This document shows positions 27,616-36,756 of a stretch of 64,000 nucleotides of DNA, piece by piece. Origin of the DNA: Paludibacter sp. GTDB lineage: Bacteria; Bacteroidota; Bacteroidia; Bacteroidales; Paludibacteraceae. How positions within the stretch are numbered: position 1 is the stretch's first letter; each line of letters opens with the position of its first letter. The notes under the pieces were generated by a model. It saw only the letters and a list, made by a program, of their open reading frames with translations, searched no databases and was not told where the DNA came from. The stretch is taken from contig NZ_WASO01000014.1 of assembly GCF_009712605.1 (NCBI RefSeq), positions 434,001-498,000 of the forward strand. Direction: 5' to 3'. The translations under genes and the position numbers were made by a program.

Positions 27616-29919
27616 TTATACTAAATCTCCAACTTTATTATTTCGTTTTTGGTCTACGACAATAGCATCTAATACTGACACAATAGTCATGTTCACGATA
27701 TCCCGAACAGAACTTTCAACATCAAGAATATGAATTGGCTTATTCAATCCCATCTGAATCGGACCAATCATATCTGCTAAGCCCATCTCCAGCAAAAGCT
27801 TACTAGCTGTATTCGCAGAGCTTAAATTAGGAAATACTAATGTATTAACATCTCTTCCGGCTAATTTATTGAAAGGATATTTTTCATCACGCAATTTCTT
27901 GTTAAGCGCAATGTTTACCTGCATTTCTCCGTCAACAATCATATCCGGGCACTCTGCATGAAGTCGTTTTACTACATTATGCACACTGGCTGGGCTTCCT
28001 GCTTTGTCAATACCAAAATTAGAATAAGAGATCATTGCCATAACAGGTTGATGATTAAAGAATTTGACAGCATCATTAGCTAATTTAGCAATATCCATCA
28101 GCACGTCTGCATTTGGATGTCTGTTAAATAAGGTATCCGCCAGGAAGAATGTTCCCTTTTTCGTGTTAAGAATATGCATTGCTGCGATATTATTTACACC
28201 TTCTCTGATTCCTATCACCTGTTTTGCTGCATTAATACTTTCAGTAAAGTTTGTGTAGGAGCCAGTTATCATCGCATCTGCATCGCCGGTTTCTACCATC
28301 ATCATACCAAAATAATTACGTTCAAACATTTTTTCAAGAGCATCTGTAAGAGTCATACCATCCCGACCACACTTTTCTGTAAGCAATGACGCATAACGTA
28401 TACGACGCTCTTCTTCCCTATCATGGCGCAAATTGACTATTTCAATTCCTGAAAGGTCGATATTGTTTTCTGCTGCCATTTTTTCAATACGCTCTTCATT
28501 TCCAAGCAAAATGGGATAACATACGCCCTCTGCTTTAGCTAGTTCAGCAGCTTTAAGCACATTCAAAAGATTAGCTTCTGAGAATACCACTCTTTTCGGA
28601 CTTTGGCGAGCCATCTCAACAAAGTGGCGCAACATCTTGTTGTCCGAACCCATCAGTTCGCGCAACTTATCCTTGTATGCTTCCCAGTCTTCAATCTGAA
28701 TGCGGGCCACACCTGAATCAATTGCAGCTTTGGCTACCGCTGGTGCTACTGTTGTAAGCAATCGGGGATCCAAAGGTTTAGGAATTATGTAAGAGCGGCC
28801 AAAACTAAGTTTGCTTAAATTGTACGCAGCGTTAACTACATCTGGAACCGGCTTTTTAGCCAATTCGGCAATAGCACGCACAGCTGCAACTTTCATTTCT
28901 TCATTGATAGTTCTGGATCTTACATCCAAAGCACCTCTGAATATATAAGGAAATCCTAGTACGTTGTTGATTTGGTTAGGATAATCAGAACGTCCGGTCG
29001 CAAACAGAATATCACCGCGCGAATCCATTGCATCCGCATAAGAGATTTCAGGATTCGGATTAGCTAATGCAAAGACAATAGGGTCTTTAGCCATTGTCCG
29101 AACCATTTCTTTGCTCAACACGTCGGCAACAGATAATCCTAAGAAAACATCTGATCCATATACTGCGTCTGCAAGGGTTTTTAGATCTGTTCGAGAAGTA
29201 GCAAATTCTTTTTTCTGCTCTGTAAGGTTGCTACGTGTATCGCAAATAACACCCTTACTATCAACCATCACAATATTCTCTCTTTTTGCCCCCAAGCAAA
29301 TATAAAGGCGTGCACAGGAATTTGCTGCTGCACCGGCACCGTTTACGACGATTTTTACTTCTTCTATTTTCTTACCTACAATTTCAAGCGCATTTAATAA
29401 CCCCGCTGCCGAAATAATAGCAGTTCCGTGCTGATCATCATGCATTATAGGTATGTCGAGCTCTTCTTTTAAGCGGGTTTCAATTTCGAAACATTCAGGT
29501 GCTTTGATATCTTCCAGATTTATACCTCCGAAAGTAGGTGAAATAGCTTTTACAGCCTGAATGAATTTTTCAGGATCTTTTTCGTTGACTTCAATGTCAA
29601 AAACGTCAATACCTGCGAATATCTTGAATAATAAGCCTTTACCTTCCATAACAGGTTTTCCGGCCAAAGCTCCAATATCACCTAATCCTAAAACTGCTGT
29701 CCCATTAGAAATGACAGCAACCAGGTTGCCTTTGGCTGTGTAGTCATATGCTGTATCCGGATCTTTTTCGATCTCGAGACAAGGCTCTGCCACACCTGGT
29801 GAATAAGCTAAAGATAAATCTGTTTGTGTACTGTAAGGTTTTGTAGGAACCACCTCAATTTTACCGGGTTTGCCTTGTTTATGATAGTTTAAGGCATCCT
29901 CTCTTGTTAGTTTAGCCAT
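27616..29919 (-). CDS. maeB: NADP-dependent malic enzyme with C-terminal phosphotransacetylase-like domain
   Basis: Converts malate to pyruvate and CO2 with reduction of NADP. Domains in order (ATG at 29919, 767 residues): malic N-terminal domain (about 1-160, with [11 protein letters not shown] and the acidic metal-site region IMHDDQHGT), an NAD-binding domain (about 163-390, VVNGAGAAA) and a phosphotransacetylase-like domain (about 420-760). The last domain is usually regulatory, not catalytic. The ATG at 29919 ([10 protein letters not shown]) is chosen because a start 16 codons upstream lies beyond the -7 box (29956-29963). It is cotranscribed with the DUF3109 gene. Confidence 0.96.
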   Translation of the reverse strand: MAKLTREDALNYHKQGKPGKIEVVPTKPYSTQTDLSLAYSPGVAEPCLEIEKDPDTAYDYTAKGNLVAVISNGTAVLGLGDIGALAGKPVMEGKGLLFKIFAGIDVFDIEVNEKDPEKFIQAVKAISPTFGGINLEDIKAPECFEIETRLKEELDIPIMHDDQHGTAIISAAGLLNALEIVGKKIEEVKIVVNGAGAAANSCARLYICLGAKRENIVMVDSKGVICDTRSNLTEQKKEFATSRTDLKTLADAVYGSDVFLGLSVADVLSKEMVRTMAKDPIVFALANPNPEISYADAMDSRGDILFATGRSDYPNQINNVLGFPYIFRGALDVRSRTINEEMKVAAVRAIAELAKKPVPDVVNAAYNLSKLSFGRSYIIPKPLDPRLLTTVAPAVAKAAIDSGVARIQIEDWEAYKDKLRELMGSDNKMLRHFVEMARQSPKRVVFSEANLLNVLKAAELAKAEGVCYPILLGNEERIEKMAAENNIDLSGIEIVNLRHDREEERRIRYASLLTEKCGRDGMTLTDALEKMFERNYFGMMMVETGDADAMITGSYTNFTESINAAKQVIGIREGVNNIAAMHILNTKKGTFFLADTLFNRHPNADVLMDIAKLANDAVKFFNHQPVMAMISYSNFGIDKAGSPASVHNVVKRLHAECPDMIVDGEMQVNIALNKKLRDEKYPFNKLAGRDVNTLVFPNLSSANTASKLLLEMGLADMIGPIQMGLNKPIHILDVESSVRDIVNMTIVSVLDAIVVDQKRNNKVGDLV

Positions 29920-29955
29920 GGTGTAGTATTTGATAATGATGTTAATAATTAATCG

Positions 29956-29963
29956 CAAATTTA
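29956..29963 (-). promoter_or_regulatory. -7 promoter box of maeB
   Basis: TAAATTTG on the minus strand matches TAnnTTTG, about 37 bp before the chosen ATG. Confidence 0.5.
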
Positions 29964-30259
29964 GCATTTTATCTCATTAAACCGGAAACCAAACAAGGCT
30001 TATTTTCTTCGATATTCAAAAAATAAGCTAAATATTGCGTCAATTTATCACAATTTTCACAACTCCACGAATGAGTGCCAATTAGCTCTTAAATAGCATC
30101 TCATAACAACGTAAGCAATGATCAAATTTAACAAACATGCAATAAGCTGTTAGTATTCAATATCAAAATCAGAATATTCTATGATTATTTCAACAATAAT
30201 CTTCAGAAAAGAGTACCAATAATATGCCACGCTTCAATTTTTTTAAGAGTATTTTTATC

Positions 30260-30267
30260 TATTTTTG
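30260..30267 (+). promoter_or_regulatory. -7 promoter box of folA
   Basis: TATTTTTG, 22 bp before the folA ATG at 30290. It lies inside a longer possible coding extension (from 30224), which is therefore rejected. Confidence 0.5.
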
Positions 30268-30289
30268 CACCACAAATCGGATCCTGATT

Positions 30290-30784
30290 ATGCCACACAT
30301 TTCAATTATCGCAGCTGTAGCCTCCAACGATGCAATTGGTAAAGATAACGCTCTTCTATGCCATCTTCCAGGTGATTTACAGCGCTTCAAACAACTTACC
30401 CTTCACCATACCATCATAATGGGACACAAAACGTTCTTATCGCTTCCCAAGGGCGCTTTACCCAATCGCAAAAACATTGTTTTAAGCAAAACGGTACAGA
30501 CAATTCCAAACTGCATTGTAATGGGGTCTCTCGAAGAAGCTTTAGAAGTTTGCAAAGATGAGGACGAAGTATTTATTATTGGAGGAGGAATGCTTTACAA
30601 ACAAGCTTTACCATTAGCTGATCGCCTCTACCTGACTCATATTCATGCAAGTCTCGATGGCGATACATTTTTTCCTTTGGTAGATTATAGCCAATGGACC
30701 GAAACAATACGAGAAGACCTAAATTCCGGAGAAAAATGCCCGCATTCGTACTCCTTTGTCAATTATGAACGAAAGTGTAATTGA
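30290..30784 (+). CDS. folA: Dihydrofolate reductase
   Basis: Reduces dihydrofolate to tetrahydrofolate with NADPH. With the ATG at 30290 the protein has 164 residues and starts normally (MPHISIIAAVASNDAIGKDN). The catalytic acid is Asp29 in HLPGDLQRFK, and the cofactor motifs are MGHKTF and IIGGGMLY. One oddity: the near-invariant Trp before HLP (E. coli Trp22) is Cys24 (ALLCHLPGD). No thyA is adjacent, although thyA and folA are often paired in other genomes. It runs convergently to the CapA-like gene with a 4-bp gap. Confidence 0.95.
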   Translation: MPHISIIAAVASNDAIGKDNALLCHLPGDLQRFKQLTLHHTIIMGHKTFLSLPKGALPNRKNIVLSKTVQTIPNCIVMGSLEEALEVCKDEDEVFIIGGGMLYKQALPLADRLYLTHIHASLDGDTFFPLVDYSQWTETIREDLNSGEKCPHSYSFVNYERKCN

Positions 30785-30788
30785 TTGA

Positions 30789-31910
30789 TTATTTAAATCT
30801 TTGCAGATTGGAGAGACGTTTTTGCGTGTCCTGATCAAAAGTGACCAACATTGAATCATCGTGGGCAGGCAAACTTACAGATAGTAATCCATTTCTGTAT
30901 TTCTCTGTAGGAATTAGATAGTATTGAAACTTACGGTTCAAGGTCCCTTTATAAACGTAAAATGGTAGGTAGTCTACTTTTTTAATTTTACAGCTATTCT
31001 TTAGAATGGTAAACCTTGCCAATATTCCCCCGTTAGAATTACGCCAACGTTGATTGGAAATCATGTTCCCTAAGGAATAAAATACAGGCACTTTAGAGCT
31101 ATCTGAACGACTCAACATCGCAAAATTCTGCACTACATGAGGATGGGAACCTACAATAGCATCAACTCCGGCTTTTGTCATAAAAGATGACATGTTTTCC
31201 TGAATAGCGTTTGATTTCAATTCATATTCATTTCCCCAATGAATGGTCATTACTACAAATTGAGCTCCCCTTTTGCGAGCAGTCTGAATATCATTTCTAA
31301 TTTGTACTGTATCAATTAAATTAACTATTCTAGGTGCAGAAACTACATGTCCATTTGTGCCAAAAGTACAGTTTAGGAATGCTATTTTCAAGCCTTTCAC
31401 TTCTATTATCAATGGGTACAAAGAATCCCTCTGTGCCTGATTGAGATATACTCCCGTTGATTTTACTCTCTTATTAACCGTAATATAAGAACGATCAATC
31501 CCATTCCCTCCTCTGTCTGCAACATGATTATTCGCTAATTGCATAACCTTGAATCCTGCATTTACAGCTCCATCTAACAAAGCATCGGGGCTTGAAAAAC
31601 AAGGATAACCACTATATGGTTTTCCTGCCAAAGGAACTTCCAGATTAGCTATAGCAATGTCTGCCGATTTAATATAAGGCTCTATATAAGTATAACAAGG
31701 ATTGAAATCGTAAGTCTTTGTAGATTTATTATAAGCAGCTTCAATTTGAGGTACATGCCCCATAATATCTCCGGCGAATAGTAAAACAATGGAGTCATTT
31801 TGAATAACTTCGCCTTTCGTATTATACTTTATATCAGGTACTTTATACGATAAAGAAACCCAAACTATGGATAATAGTATAAACATTGGTATGTACCAGC
31901 CTTTCTTCAT
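30789..31910 (-). CDS. CapA-family metallophosphatase-like protein
   Basis: Protein of the CapA/PgsA (poly-gamma-glutamate synthesis) family, a calcineurin-like metallophosphatase fold. A hydrophobic N-terminal segment (about 5-22) suggests membrane anchoring or export. Metal-site motifs appear in order: LLFAGDIMGH (about 43-52), ANLEVPLAG (about 90-98), LANNHVADRG, TIHWGNEY (a conserved His) and GSHPHVVQ. Its length, 373 residues, is normal. Other poly-glutamate genes are absent, so the substrate is unknown and the family name may mislead. It follows pyrD by 5 bp and so belongs to the pyrK-pyrD transcript. Confidence 0.85.
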   Translation of the reverse strand: MKKGWYIPMFILLSIVWVSLSYKVPDIKYNTKGEVIQNDSIVLLFAGDIMGHVPQIEAAYNKSTKTYDFNPCYTYIEPYIKSADIAIANLEVPLAGKPYSGYPCFSSPDALLDGAVNAGFKVMQLANNHVADRGGNGIDRSYITVNKRVKSTGVYLNQAQRDSLYPLIIEVKGLKIAFLNCTFGTNGHVVSAPRIVNLIDTVQIRNDIQTARKRGAQFVVMTIHWGNEYELKSNAIQENMSSFMTKAGVDAIVGSHPHVVQNFAMLSRSDSSKVPVFYSLGNMISNQRWRNSNGGILARFTILKNSCKIKKVDYLPFYVYKGTLNRKFQYYLIPTEKYRNGLLSVSLPAHDDSMLVTFDQDTQKRLSNLQRFK

Positions 31911-31915
31911 TAAAA

Positions 31916-32827
31916 TTAAGCCTCTAAAGCTCCGATTATATCATAAATAGAAGAATACCCATGTCTGTCAAGATACTCATTTATACCTTCAACAACTTTC
32001 ACGCTGATAGCCGGGTCTATAAAATTTGCTGTACCTATTTGAATGGCAGTTGCTCCGGCAAGAAAAAATTCAATTGCATCTGCCGCATTCATGATTCCCC
32101 CCAAGCCTATTACTGGTATTTTAACTGTCTTTGCAACCTGCCATACCATCCGCAATGCTACCGGCTTGACACAAGGCCCGGATAAGCCTCCTGTTATCGT
32201 TGAAAGATATGGTTTTCTGGTTTCGGCATCGATCGCCATTCCTAATAATGTATTTATTAATGATACAGAATCAGCACCTTCGTCTTCAACGGCCTGAGCA
32301 ATAGATACTATATCTGTCACATTAGGCGATAATTTCACAATCAGGGTCTTGGAATAGGCTTTACGAACAGCACGAACGACTTCTGCCGCACCGGCACAAC
32401 TTACACCGAAAGTCATGCCGCCTTGTTTCACGTTAGGACACGATATATTTAGCTCAATTGCCGGTATTTTATCCAGTTCATTAACCTTCTCTGCTGTCGC
32501 CACGTAGTCTTCAATGGTAGACCCGGAAACATTAACCATTATATTGGTATCGTAATCTTTTATGCGAGGATAAATAGACGAAATGAAATAGTCAACACCT
32601 TTATTTTGCAGTCCTACAGCATTTAACATGCCGGATGGTGTCTCCGCCATACGTGGATAAGCATTGCCTTCTCTATGTCGAATAGTAGTTCCTTTGGTAA
32701 AAATACCACCTATTCGATTTAGATCCATGAAATCGGTATACTCTTCTCCGAAACCGAAAGTTCCGGATGCTGTTGTTACCGGATTTTTGAACTCTAATTC
32801 ACCTATTCTTATCTTCAAATCTGCCAT
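31916..32827 (-). CDS. pyrD: Dihydroorotate dehydrogenase, class 1B catalytic subunit
   Basis: Oxidises dihydroorotate to orotate in pyrimidine synthesis. It is the FMN subunit of the NAD-linked type. The active-site base is Cys130 in [11 protein letters not shown], as in class 1 enzymes. FMN-binding blocks include [21 protein letters not shown] and [15 protein letters not shown]. The length is 303 residues. The gene overlaps pyrK by 13 bp, and the two subunits form a complex that passes electrons to NAD. This suits an anaerobe because no quinone or oxygen is needed. Confidence 0.97.
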   Translation of the reverse strand: MADLKIRIGELEFKNPVTTASGTFGFGEEYTDFMDLNRIGGIFTKGTTIRHREGNAYPRMAETPSGMLNAVGLQNKGVDYFISSIYPRIKDYDTNIMVNVSGSTIEDYVATAEKVNELDKIPAIELNISCPNVKQGGMTFGVSCAGAAEVVRAVRKAYSKTLIVKLSPNVTDIVSIAQAVEDEGADSVSLINTLLGMAIDAETRKPYLSTITGGLSGPCVKPVALRMVWQVAKTVKIPVIGLGGIMNAADAIEFFLAGATAIQIGTANFIDPAISVKVVEGINEYLDRHGYSSIYDIIGALEA

Positions 32828-33588
32828 GATAATTCTTTTGTGTTAAATACCGGACCTTCAGAACAAACGCACTTATGACCGCTTTGAGTCTGTGTTACGC
32901 AACATAAGCAAGCGCCAAAACCACAAGCCATTTTATTTTCAAGCGAAGCCTCGCATTCAATAGCATTATTCTGAGCAAATCTGGCAACAGCCTGCATCAT
33001 AGGCGTCGGCCCACATGTGTATATTTTATCAATATGTTGCTGTAATATAGAATGTTGCGTAACAAAACCCTTTTCTCCAGCACTTCCATCTTCGGTAGTT
33101 ATGAAAACATCACCAAATTGCTTAAAATCATCTATTTGCATCAAACCGTCAGCAGATCTGGCACCTAACAAAAACATCGGATTACAGCCTTGCTGCTTTA
33201 ATAAAGATCCCATGTATAATAATGGAGCTATTCCGACTCCACCTCCCACTAATAATAAACGGGATTGAGTACTTTGTGGCATTGTAAAGGAATTTCCTAA
33301 TGGAAGAAGCATGTTTACTACATCTCCTGTCTTATATTCAGACATCTTTCGGGTTCCTTCTCCTACTTTTTGAACCAATAACCACAGTTCATTCCTCTGT
33401 TTATCAACGAAATTAACGGATATAGGACGTCTAAGGAATACTCCGGGAGCATTATCTACCCTGACCTGCACGAACTGACCTGGCAGCATCTCTGGAAGTT
33501 TCTCTTTATGAGTAAATTTCAATAAAAAATGGCTGCTTCCCAGCGGAATATTCGCGGAAACAACCATATCTAACGAGCATTTTTTCAT
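32815..33588 (-). CDS. pyrK: Dihydroorotate dehydrogenase electron-transfer subunit
   Basis: FAD and iron-sulfur partner of PyrD that hands electrons to NAD. The N-terminal FAD-binding domain contains RRPISV and the next domain [15 protein letters not shown] for NAD. Near the C-terminus the [2Fe-2S] ligands fit C222-x4-C227-x2-C230-x11-C242 ([10 protein letters not shown] and CVCSEGPVF). The length is 257 residues. It is first in pyrK-pyrD-capA and overlaps pyrD by 13 bp, consistent with translational coupling. A TAATTTTG box lies about 18 bp upstream. Confidence 0.96.
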   Translation of the reverse strand: MKKCSLDMVVSANIPLGSSHFLLKFTHKEKLPEMLPGQFVQVRVDNAPGVFLRRPISVNFVDKQRNELWLLVQKVGEGTRKMSEYKTGDVVNMLLPLGNSFTMPQSTQSRLLLVGGGVGIAPLLYMGSLLKQQGCNPMFLLGARSADGLMQIDDFKQFGDVFITTEDGSAGEKGFVTQHSILQQHIDKIYTCGPTPMMQAVARFAQNNAIECEASLENKMACGFGACLCCVTQTQSGHKCVCSEGPVFNTKELSWQI

Positions 33589-33605
33589 ATGTAATAATTT
33601 GACTG

Positions 33606-33613
33606 CAAAATTA
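33606..33613 (-). promoter_or_regulatory. -7 promoter box of pyrK-pyrD
   Basis: TAATTTTG on the minus strand matches TAnnTTTG, about 18 bp before the pyrK ATG. Confidence 0.4.
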
Positions 33614-33652
33614 CGCAGTTATCTCTTAACTTACAAGAAATGTCGATAACTT

Positions 33653-34108
33653 CTACTGCTTGTCTTGAAGTGCATTTGGAAGAAACTCTTCAAAAGTCAT
33701 ATCGGAATAGTATACGGTTATCTTTTTAACGGTTTTCTCTTTCACAACAGCGCATTTTTCTATTACTTTTTCTGATTCTACCTGCTTCACTTCTTTTTCC
33801 TGCAAATTTTTATCAACCGTTTTTTGCTCATAAATAGCAGTATTACTGGATATTTCAGGCTTAATATCAAATAATGAACCCTGTCGAGACGGCAATTCTT
33901 CGCGATACATTGCTCCAACGCCTAAAATAAGCCAATCTGGATTGATTGTCGGAAAGGCATTCAGGATTTTCTGAGCAACTTCCAGGCTTGGTTTATTACG
34001 TCCATTCAAGATATGAGAGACAACCGATGGTTGTGTTCCAATCATAATTGCAAATCGAGTAGGAGATATTTGCTCCACTTCCATCAATTTTGATATGCGA
34101 TCTTTCAT
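33653..34108 (-). CDS. Small XRE-family transcriptional regulator
   Basis: Helix-turn-helix DNA-binding protein of the XRE (lambda CI-like) class, 151 residues. The HTH covers about 5-60, with the recognition region TQPSVVSHILNGRNKPSLEVAQKI. The middle (70-130) is polar, rich in Glu, Lys and Val, and probably flexible. The end KITVYYSDMTFEEFLP (about 127-142) may form a small effector or dimer motif. No peptidase or kinase partner is fused. Downstream pyrK is separate with its own promoter. Upstream lies an 899-bp noncoding region with several TACAnnTGTA dyads, some between a strong -7 box and the start codon, which is what autoregulation would look like. Confidence 0.85.
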   Translation of the reverse strand: MKDRISKLMEVEQISPTRFAIMIGTQPSVVSHILNGRNKPSLEVAQKILNAFPTINPDWLILGVGAMYREELPSRQGSLFDIKPEISSNTAIYEQKTVDKNLQEKEVKQVESEKVIEKCAVVKEKTVKKITVYYSDMTFEEFLPNALQDKQ

Positions 34109-34210
34109 AAGACTTCAACATTAAGGATTTCTACCAATAATAGGGCTAAATGCGCCATCAAGTGCTTTGATAATTGTAAAAACAAGTCTCTGGCACTCGA
34201 TTTTAAACAC

Positions 34211-34287
34211 TACAAATGTAAACAATATTCTTCACAAATGAAATACATTACAATTGTACATTATATCCATTTGTAAATACATTTGTA
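34211..34287. promoter_or_regulatory. Operator cluster 1 (TACAnnTGTA dyads)
   Basis: Sites: TACAAATGTA (34211-34220), CACAAATGAA (34233-34242, weak), TACAATTGTA (34249-34258, perfect palindrome), TCCATTTGTA (34266-34275, weak) and TACATTTGTA (34278-34287). They lie between the -7 box at 34305-34312 and the XRE start at 34108, so a bound repressor would block its own gene. The binding protein is inferred, not shown. Confidence 0.5.
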
Positions 34288-34304
34288 AAATGTAGCGTAT
34301 ATAA

Positions 34305-34312
34305 CAAAGATA
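34305..34312 (-). promoter_or_regulatory. -7 promoter box of the XRE gene
   Basis: TATCTTTG on the minus strand, the best form of the -7 box. The predicted leader is about 190 nt and carries the first dyad cluster. Two TACATTTG matches inside the dyads could be alternative boxes. Confidence 0.45.
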
Positions 34313-34647
34313 GATCAAAAAGCAGATTAATCAGCACTTTACGGAGGTATAAATAAGATTTACATATTAATTATTTAGTTTATGTGAACAGCTTTATAAT
34401 GCTTATTAATAGCTATTTAATTACATATATGCATACTTTATCAGTAACTTAAGTCTAAAACAGTGATAATACTATCTTTTTATTAATTATAAAATTGAAT
34501 AAATACTGATAATTCATTAGAATATAGTTTATTATATAAATAGTTTATACGCTTGTTAATTGCTTGTAGAAGTCTCACTTCACATATGGAAATTCACATC
34601 AAAATATCTTGATTAACCTTATCATAAAACAATCCGGTTTGCTGCTT

Positions 34648-34695
34648 TACAATTGTAATATACTTGTTTGTTTTCAAATGTAAATTACATATGTA
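34648..34695. promoter_or_regulatory. Operator cluster 2 (TACAnnTGTA dyads)
   Basis: Sites: TACAATTGTA (34648-34657, perfect), TTCAAATGTA (34673-34682, weak) and TACATATGTA (34686-34695, perfect). The two strong sites are 38 bp apart, the same as the first and third sites of cluster 1. A weak plus-strand promoter (TTTG 34638-34641, TATACTTG 34659-34666) overlaps the cluster. Confidence 0.45.
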
Positions 34696-34717
34696 AATAT
34701 CGGCATAAACACAAGCA

Positions 34718-34779
34718 AAGTGAAATAGTAAACTTTCGAGAGAATGTTGGAAAAATATTCGATCAGGACGATTTCACTT
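34718..34779 (+). ncRNA. Possible structured RNA downstream of operator cluster 2
   Basis: Arms AAGTGAAAT (34718-34726) and ATTTCACTT (34771-34779) enclose a second pairing GAAT (34742-34745) / ATTC (34757-34760). A weak promoter overlaps the dyads just upstream. Whether this is an RNA gene, a leader or chance folding is open. Confidence 0.25.
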
Positions 34780-34955
34780 ATTTCGTTTGGATGGTCTAAC
34801 TATTCTGCTTTTTGCAAATGAATATATTCTCTTATTTTTCAATTGATTAATTCATATTTGATCGCATTTAGAGCAACTGAGAGTGCGATATTTACTAACG
34901 GATAAGAAATTTGTATGGTTTTATGCAACTCTGACGAAATTATGTCTCATTCCAA

Positions 34956-34987
34956 TTTGCATAGGAGATTATAAAACTCTACTTTTG
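34956..34987 (+). promoter_or_regulatory. Promoter of rlmD
   Basis: TTTG (34956-34959), 20-nt spacer, TACTTTTG (34980-34987): a full Bacteroidetes promoter. Transcription near 34994 gives a leader of only about 14 nt. Confidence 0.7.
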
Positions 34988-35007
34988 CACTCTAAATTGA
35001 TTTTATT

Positions 35008-36417
35008 GTGAGACGTACTAAAAAACCACTTCCCATTCTTGAAAATGTAACTATCTTGGATGTGGCCGCTGAAGGAAAAGCGATCGCCAAGAATAATGAC
35101 ATGGTCATCTTTGTTCCTTATGTTGCTCCCGGCGATATTGCGGACATTCAGCTAACCCGTAAAAAAAACAGCTATGCAGAAGGAAGAGCTGTACATATCC
35201 ACTCCTATTCAACAGAAAGAGTAGAACCAATATGCGAACATTTTGGAGTATGTGGTGGTTGCAAATGGCAACATCTAAACTATCAAGCTCAGCTAAAGTA
35301 CAAACAGCAACAAGTCACAGACAATCTTACCCGGATTGGTAAAATTGAATTGCCCGATATTTCACCAATACTGGGATCAAAGGATATCACACATTACCGA
35401 AATAAGCTTGAATTCACTTTCTCGAATAAACGCTGGATGACAGACGAAGAAATCAAATCCAACACTCAATTTGAAGATATGAATGCTTTGGGATTTCATA
35501 TTCCAACTTATTTCGATAAAGTATTAGACATAAAAAAATGTTGGTTACAAGACGATATTGCAAATCAAATCCGATTGGCGGTTAGAAGCTTTGCCATAGA
35601 GCATCAACTTGCATTTTTCGACCTGAGAAACCAGGCTGGGTTCCTTAGAAATATGATAATTCGCACGAGCACCACGGGTGAATTGATGCTAATCATGGTC
35701 TTCTTTAAAGAGGATAAAGAAAAGCGTGAAAATCTATTGAATCATCTCTTATCGTTGTTTCCGAACATCACATCTCTGGTTTATATTGTCAATGAAAAAG
35801 TGAACGATACCATCACAGACCAGGATGTTGTTTTATACCACGGCAGAGATCATATCTTTGAACAAATGGAGGATTTGAAGTTCAAGATTGGAGCTAAATC
35901 GTTCTATCAGACTAATTCGAAACAGGCTTATGAATTATATAAGGTTGTCAGAGATTTTGCGCAATTATCGGGGAATGAACTGGTATATGACCTTTATACC
36001 GGAACAGGTACGATAGCCAATTTTGTATCTCATCAAGCGAAAAAAGTGGTTGGTATTGAATATGTACCGGAAGCTATCGAAGATGCAAAAGTAAATTCAG
36101 AGCTAAACAGCGTGAAAAATACTTTGTTTTACGCAGGAGATATGAAAGACATTCTGAACAACGACTTTATCAATGAGCATGGACATCCGGATGTGATCAT
36201 AACAGATCCCCCACGCGCAGGAATGCACACCAATGTCGTTGATGCCATTATCTTTGCGGCTCCGCAAAGAATTGTATATGTTAGTTGTAATCCTGCTACG
36301 CAAGCCAGAGACTTAAGTCTGCTGGATGAACAATATAAGGTTACACGCGTGCAACCTGTAGATATGTTTCCTCATACTCATCACGTGGAGAATGTGGTTC
36401 TTTTAGAAAAGAGATAA
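35008..36417 (+). CDS. rlmD: 23S rRNA (uracil-5-)-methyltransferase RlmD/RumA type
   Basis: SAM-dependent enzyme that methylates a uracil of 23S rRNA (U1939 in E. coli). An N-terminal TRAM domain (about 8-68) is followed by iron-sulfur ligands Cys76, Cys82, Cys85 and probably Cys178. The SAM-binding part has YDLYTGTGTIANF. The catalytic Cys427 lies in VYVSCNPATQ, after the DPPRAGMH motif. At 469 residues it matches the Bacteroidetes members. The start is GTG at 35008, supported by the promoter directly upstream. The exact target base in this organism is inferred from the family; an RlmCD-type dual specificity is possible. Confidence 0.93.
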   Translation: MRRTKKPLPILENVTILDVAAEGKAIAKNNDMVIFVPYVAPGDIADIQLTRKKNSYAEGRAVHIHSYSTERVEPICEHFGVCGGCKWQHLNYQAQLKYKQQQVTDNLTRIGKIELPDISPILGSKDITHYRNKLEFTFSNKRWMTDEEIKSNTQFEDMNALGFHIPTYFDKVLDIKKCWLQDDIANQIRLAVRSFAIEHQLAFFDLRNQAGFLRNMIIRTSTTGELMLIMVFFKEDKEKRENLLNHLLSLFPNITSLVYIVNEKVNDTITDQDVVLYHGRDHIFEQMEDLKFKIGAKSFYQTNSKQAYELYKVVRDFAQLSGNELVYDLYTGTGTIANFVSHQAKKVVGIEYVPEAIEDAKVNSELNSVKNTLFYAGDMKDILNNDFINEHGHPDVIITDPPRAGMHTNVVDAIIFAAPQRIVYVSCNPATQARDLSLLDEQYKVTRVQPVDMFPHTHHVENVVLLEKR

Positions 36418-36587
36418 AGACTGTATTCGGAAAATTAGAACCTGGATATTTGGAGATTAAATTGACTTAGAACACAAGAGTCCTTAGATAGGAAGCATTT
36501 TTTGAAATTAGTTACTTGCTATATTCTAAGAATTTCATTAGCAGACTAATTTTATCTTTATATTTTGTATATCAACAAATTAACGTC

Positions 36588-36627
36588 GCGAACAAGCAAA
36601 TATTTCGTTGTACGCAAATTTGTTCGC
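36588..36627. repeat. Inverted repeat 1 upstream of marC
   Basis: Arms GCGAACAA (36588-36595) and TTGTTCGC (36620-36627) around 24 nt that also contain CGTTGTACG. Not a terminator by shape. Confidence 0.4.
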
Positions 36628-36701
36628 AAAGCTAAACAGTCTGATTTCAAGCATTGGATGTAGAGAATCGCCAACAAGTAAGAATACTTTTATCGACTCC
36701 G

Positions 36702-36728
36702 GAAAACGATATTCACATCATCGTTTTC
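36702..36728. repeat. Inverted repeat 2 just upstream of marC
   Basis: Perfect 9-bp arms GAAAACGAT (36702-36710) and ATCGTTTTC (36720-36728), loop 9 nt, ending 28 bp before the marC ATG. It could be an operator or a leader hairpin. Confidence 0.45.
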
Positions 36729-36756
36729 GATAGCCGAAAAATCAATATATATTATT

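Larger units (their letters stand above)
29920..30289. other. Divergent gene-free stretch between maeB and folA
   Basis: Contains the -7 boxes of maeB (minus strand) and folA (plus strand). The AT-rich middle part shows no gene, terminator or clear operator. Confidence 0.5.
34109..35007. other. Large AT-rich noncoding region between the XRE gene and rlmD
   Basis: 899 bp without a credible gene on either strand. It holds a minus-strand promoter box (34305-34312), a cluster of five dyads or near-dyads (34211-34287), a second cluster of three (34648-34695), a 62-bp hairpin (34718-34779) and the rlmD promoter (34956-34987). The part between about 34313 and 34640 shows nothing clear. Confidence 0.65.
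36418..36756. other. Gene-free stretch between rlmD and marC
   Basis: AT-rich, no gene seen. Contains two inverted repeats (36588-36627 and 36702-36728). No clear terminator for rlmD and no good -7 box for marC was found. Confidence 0.5.
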
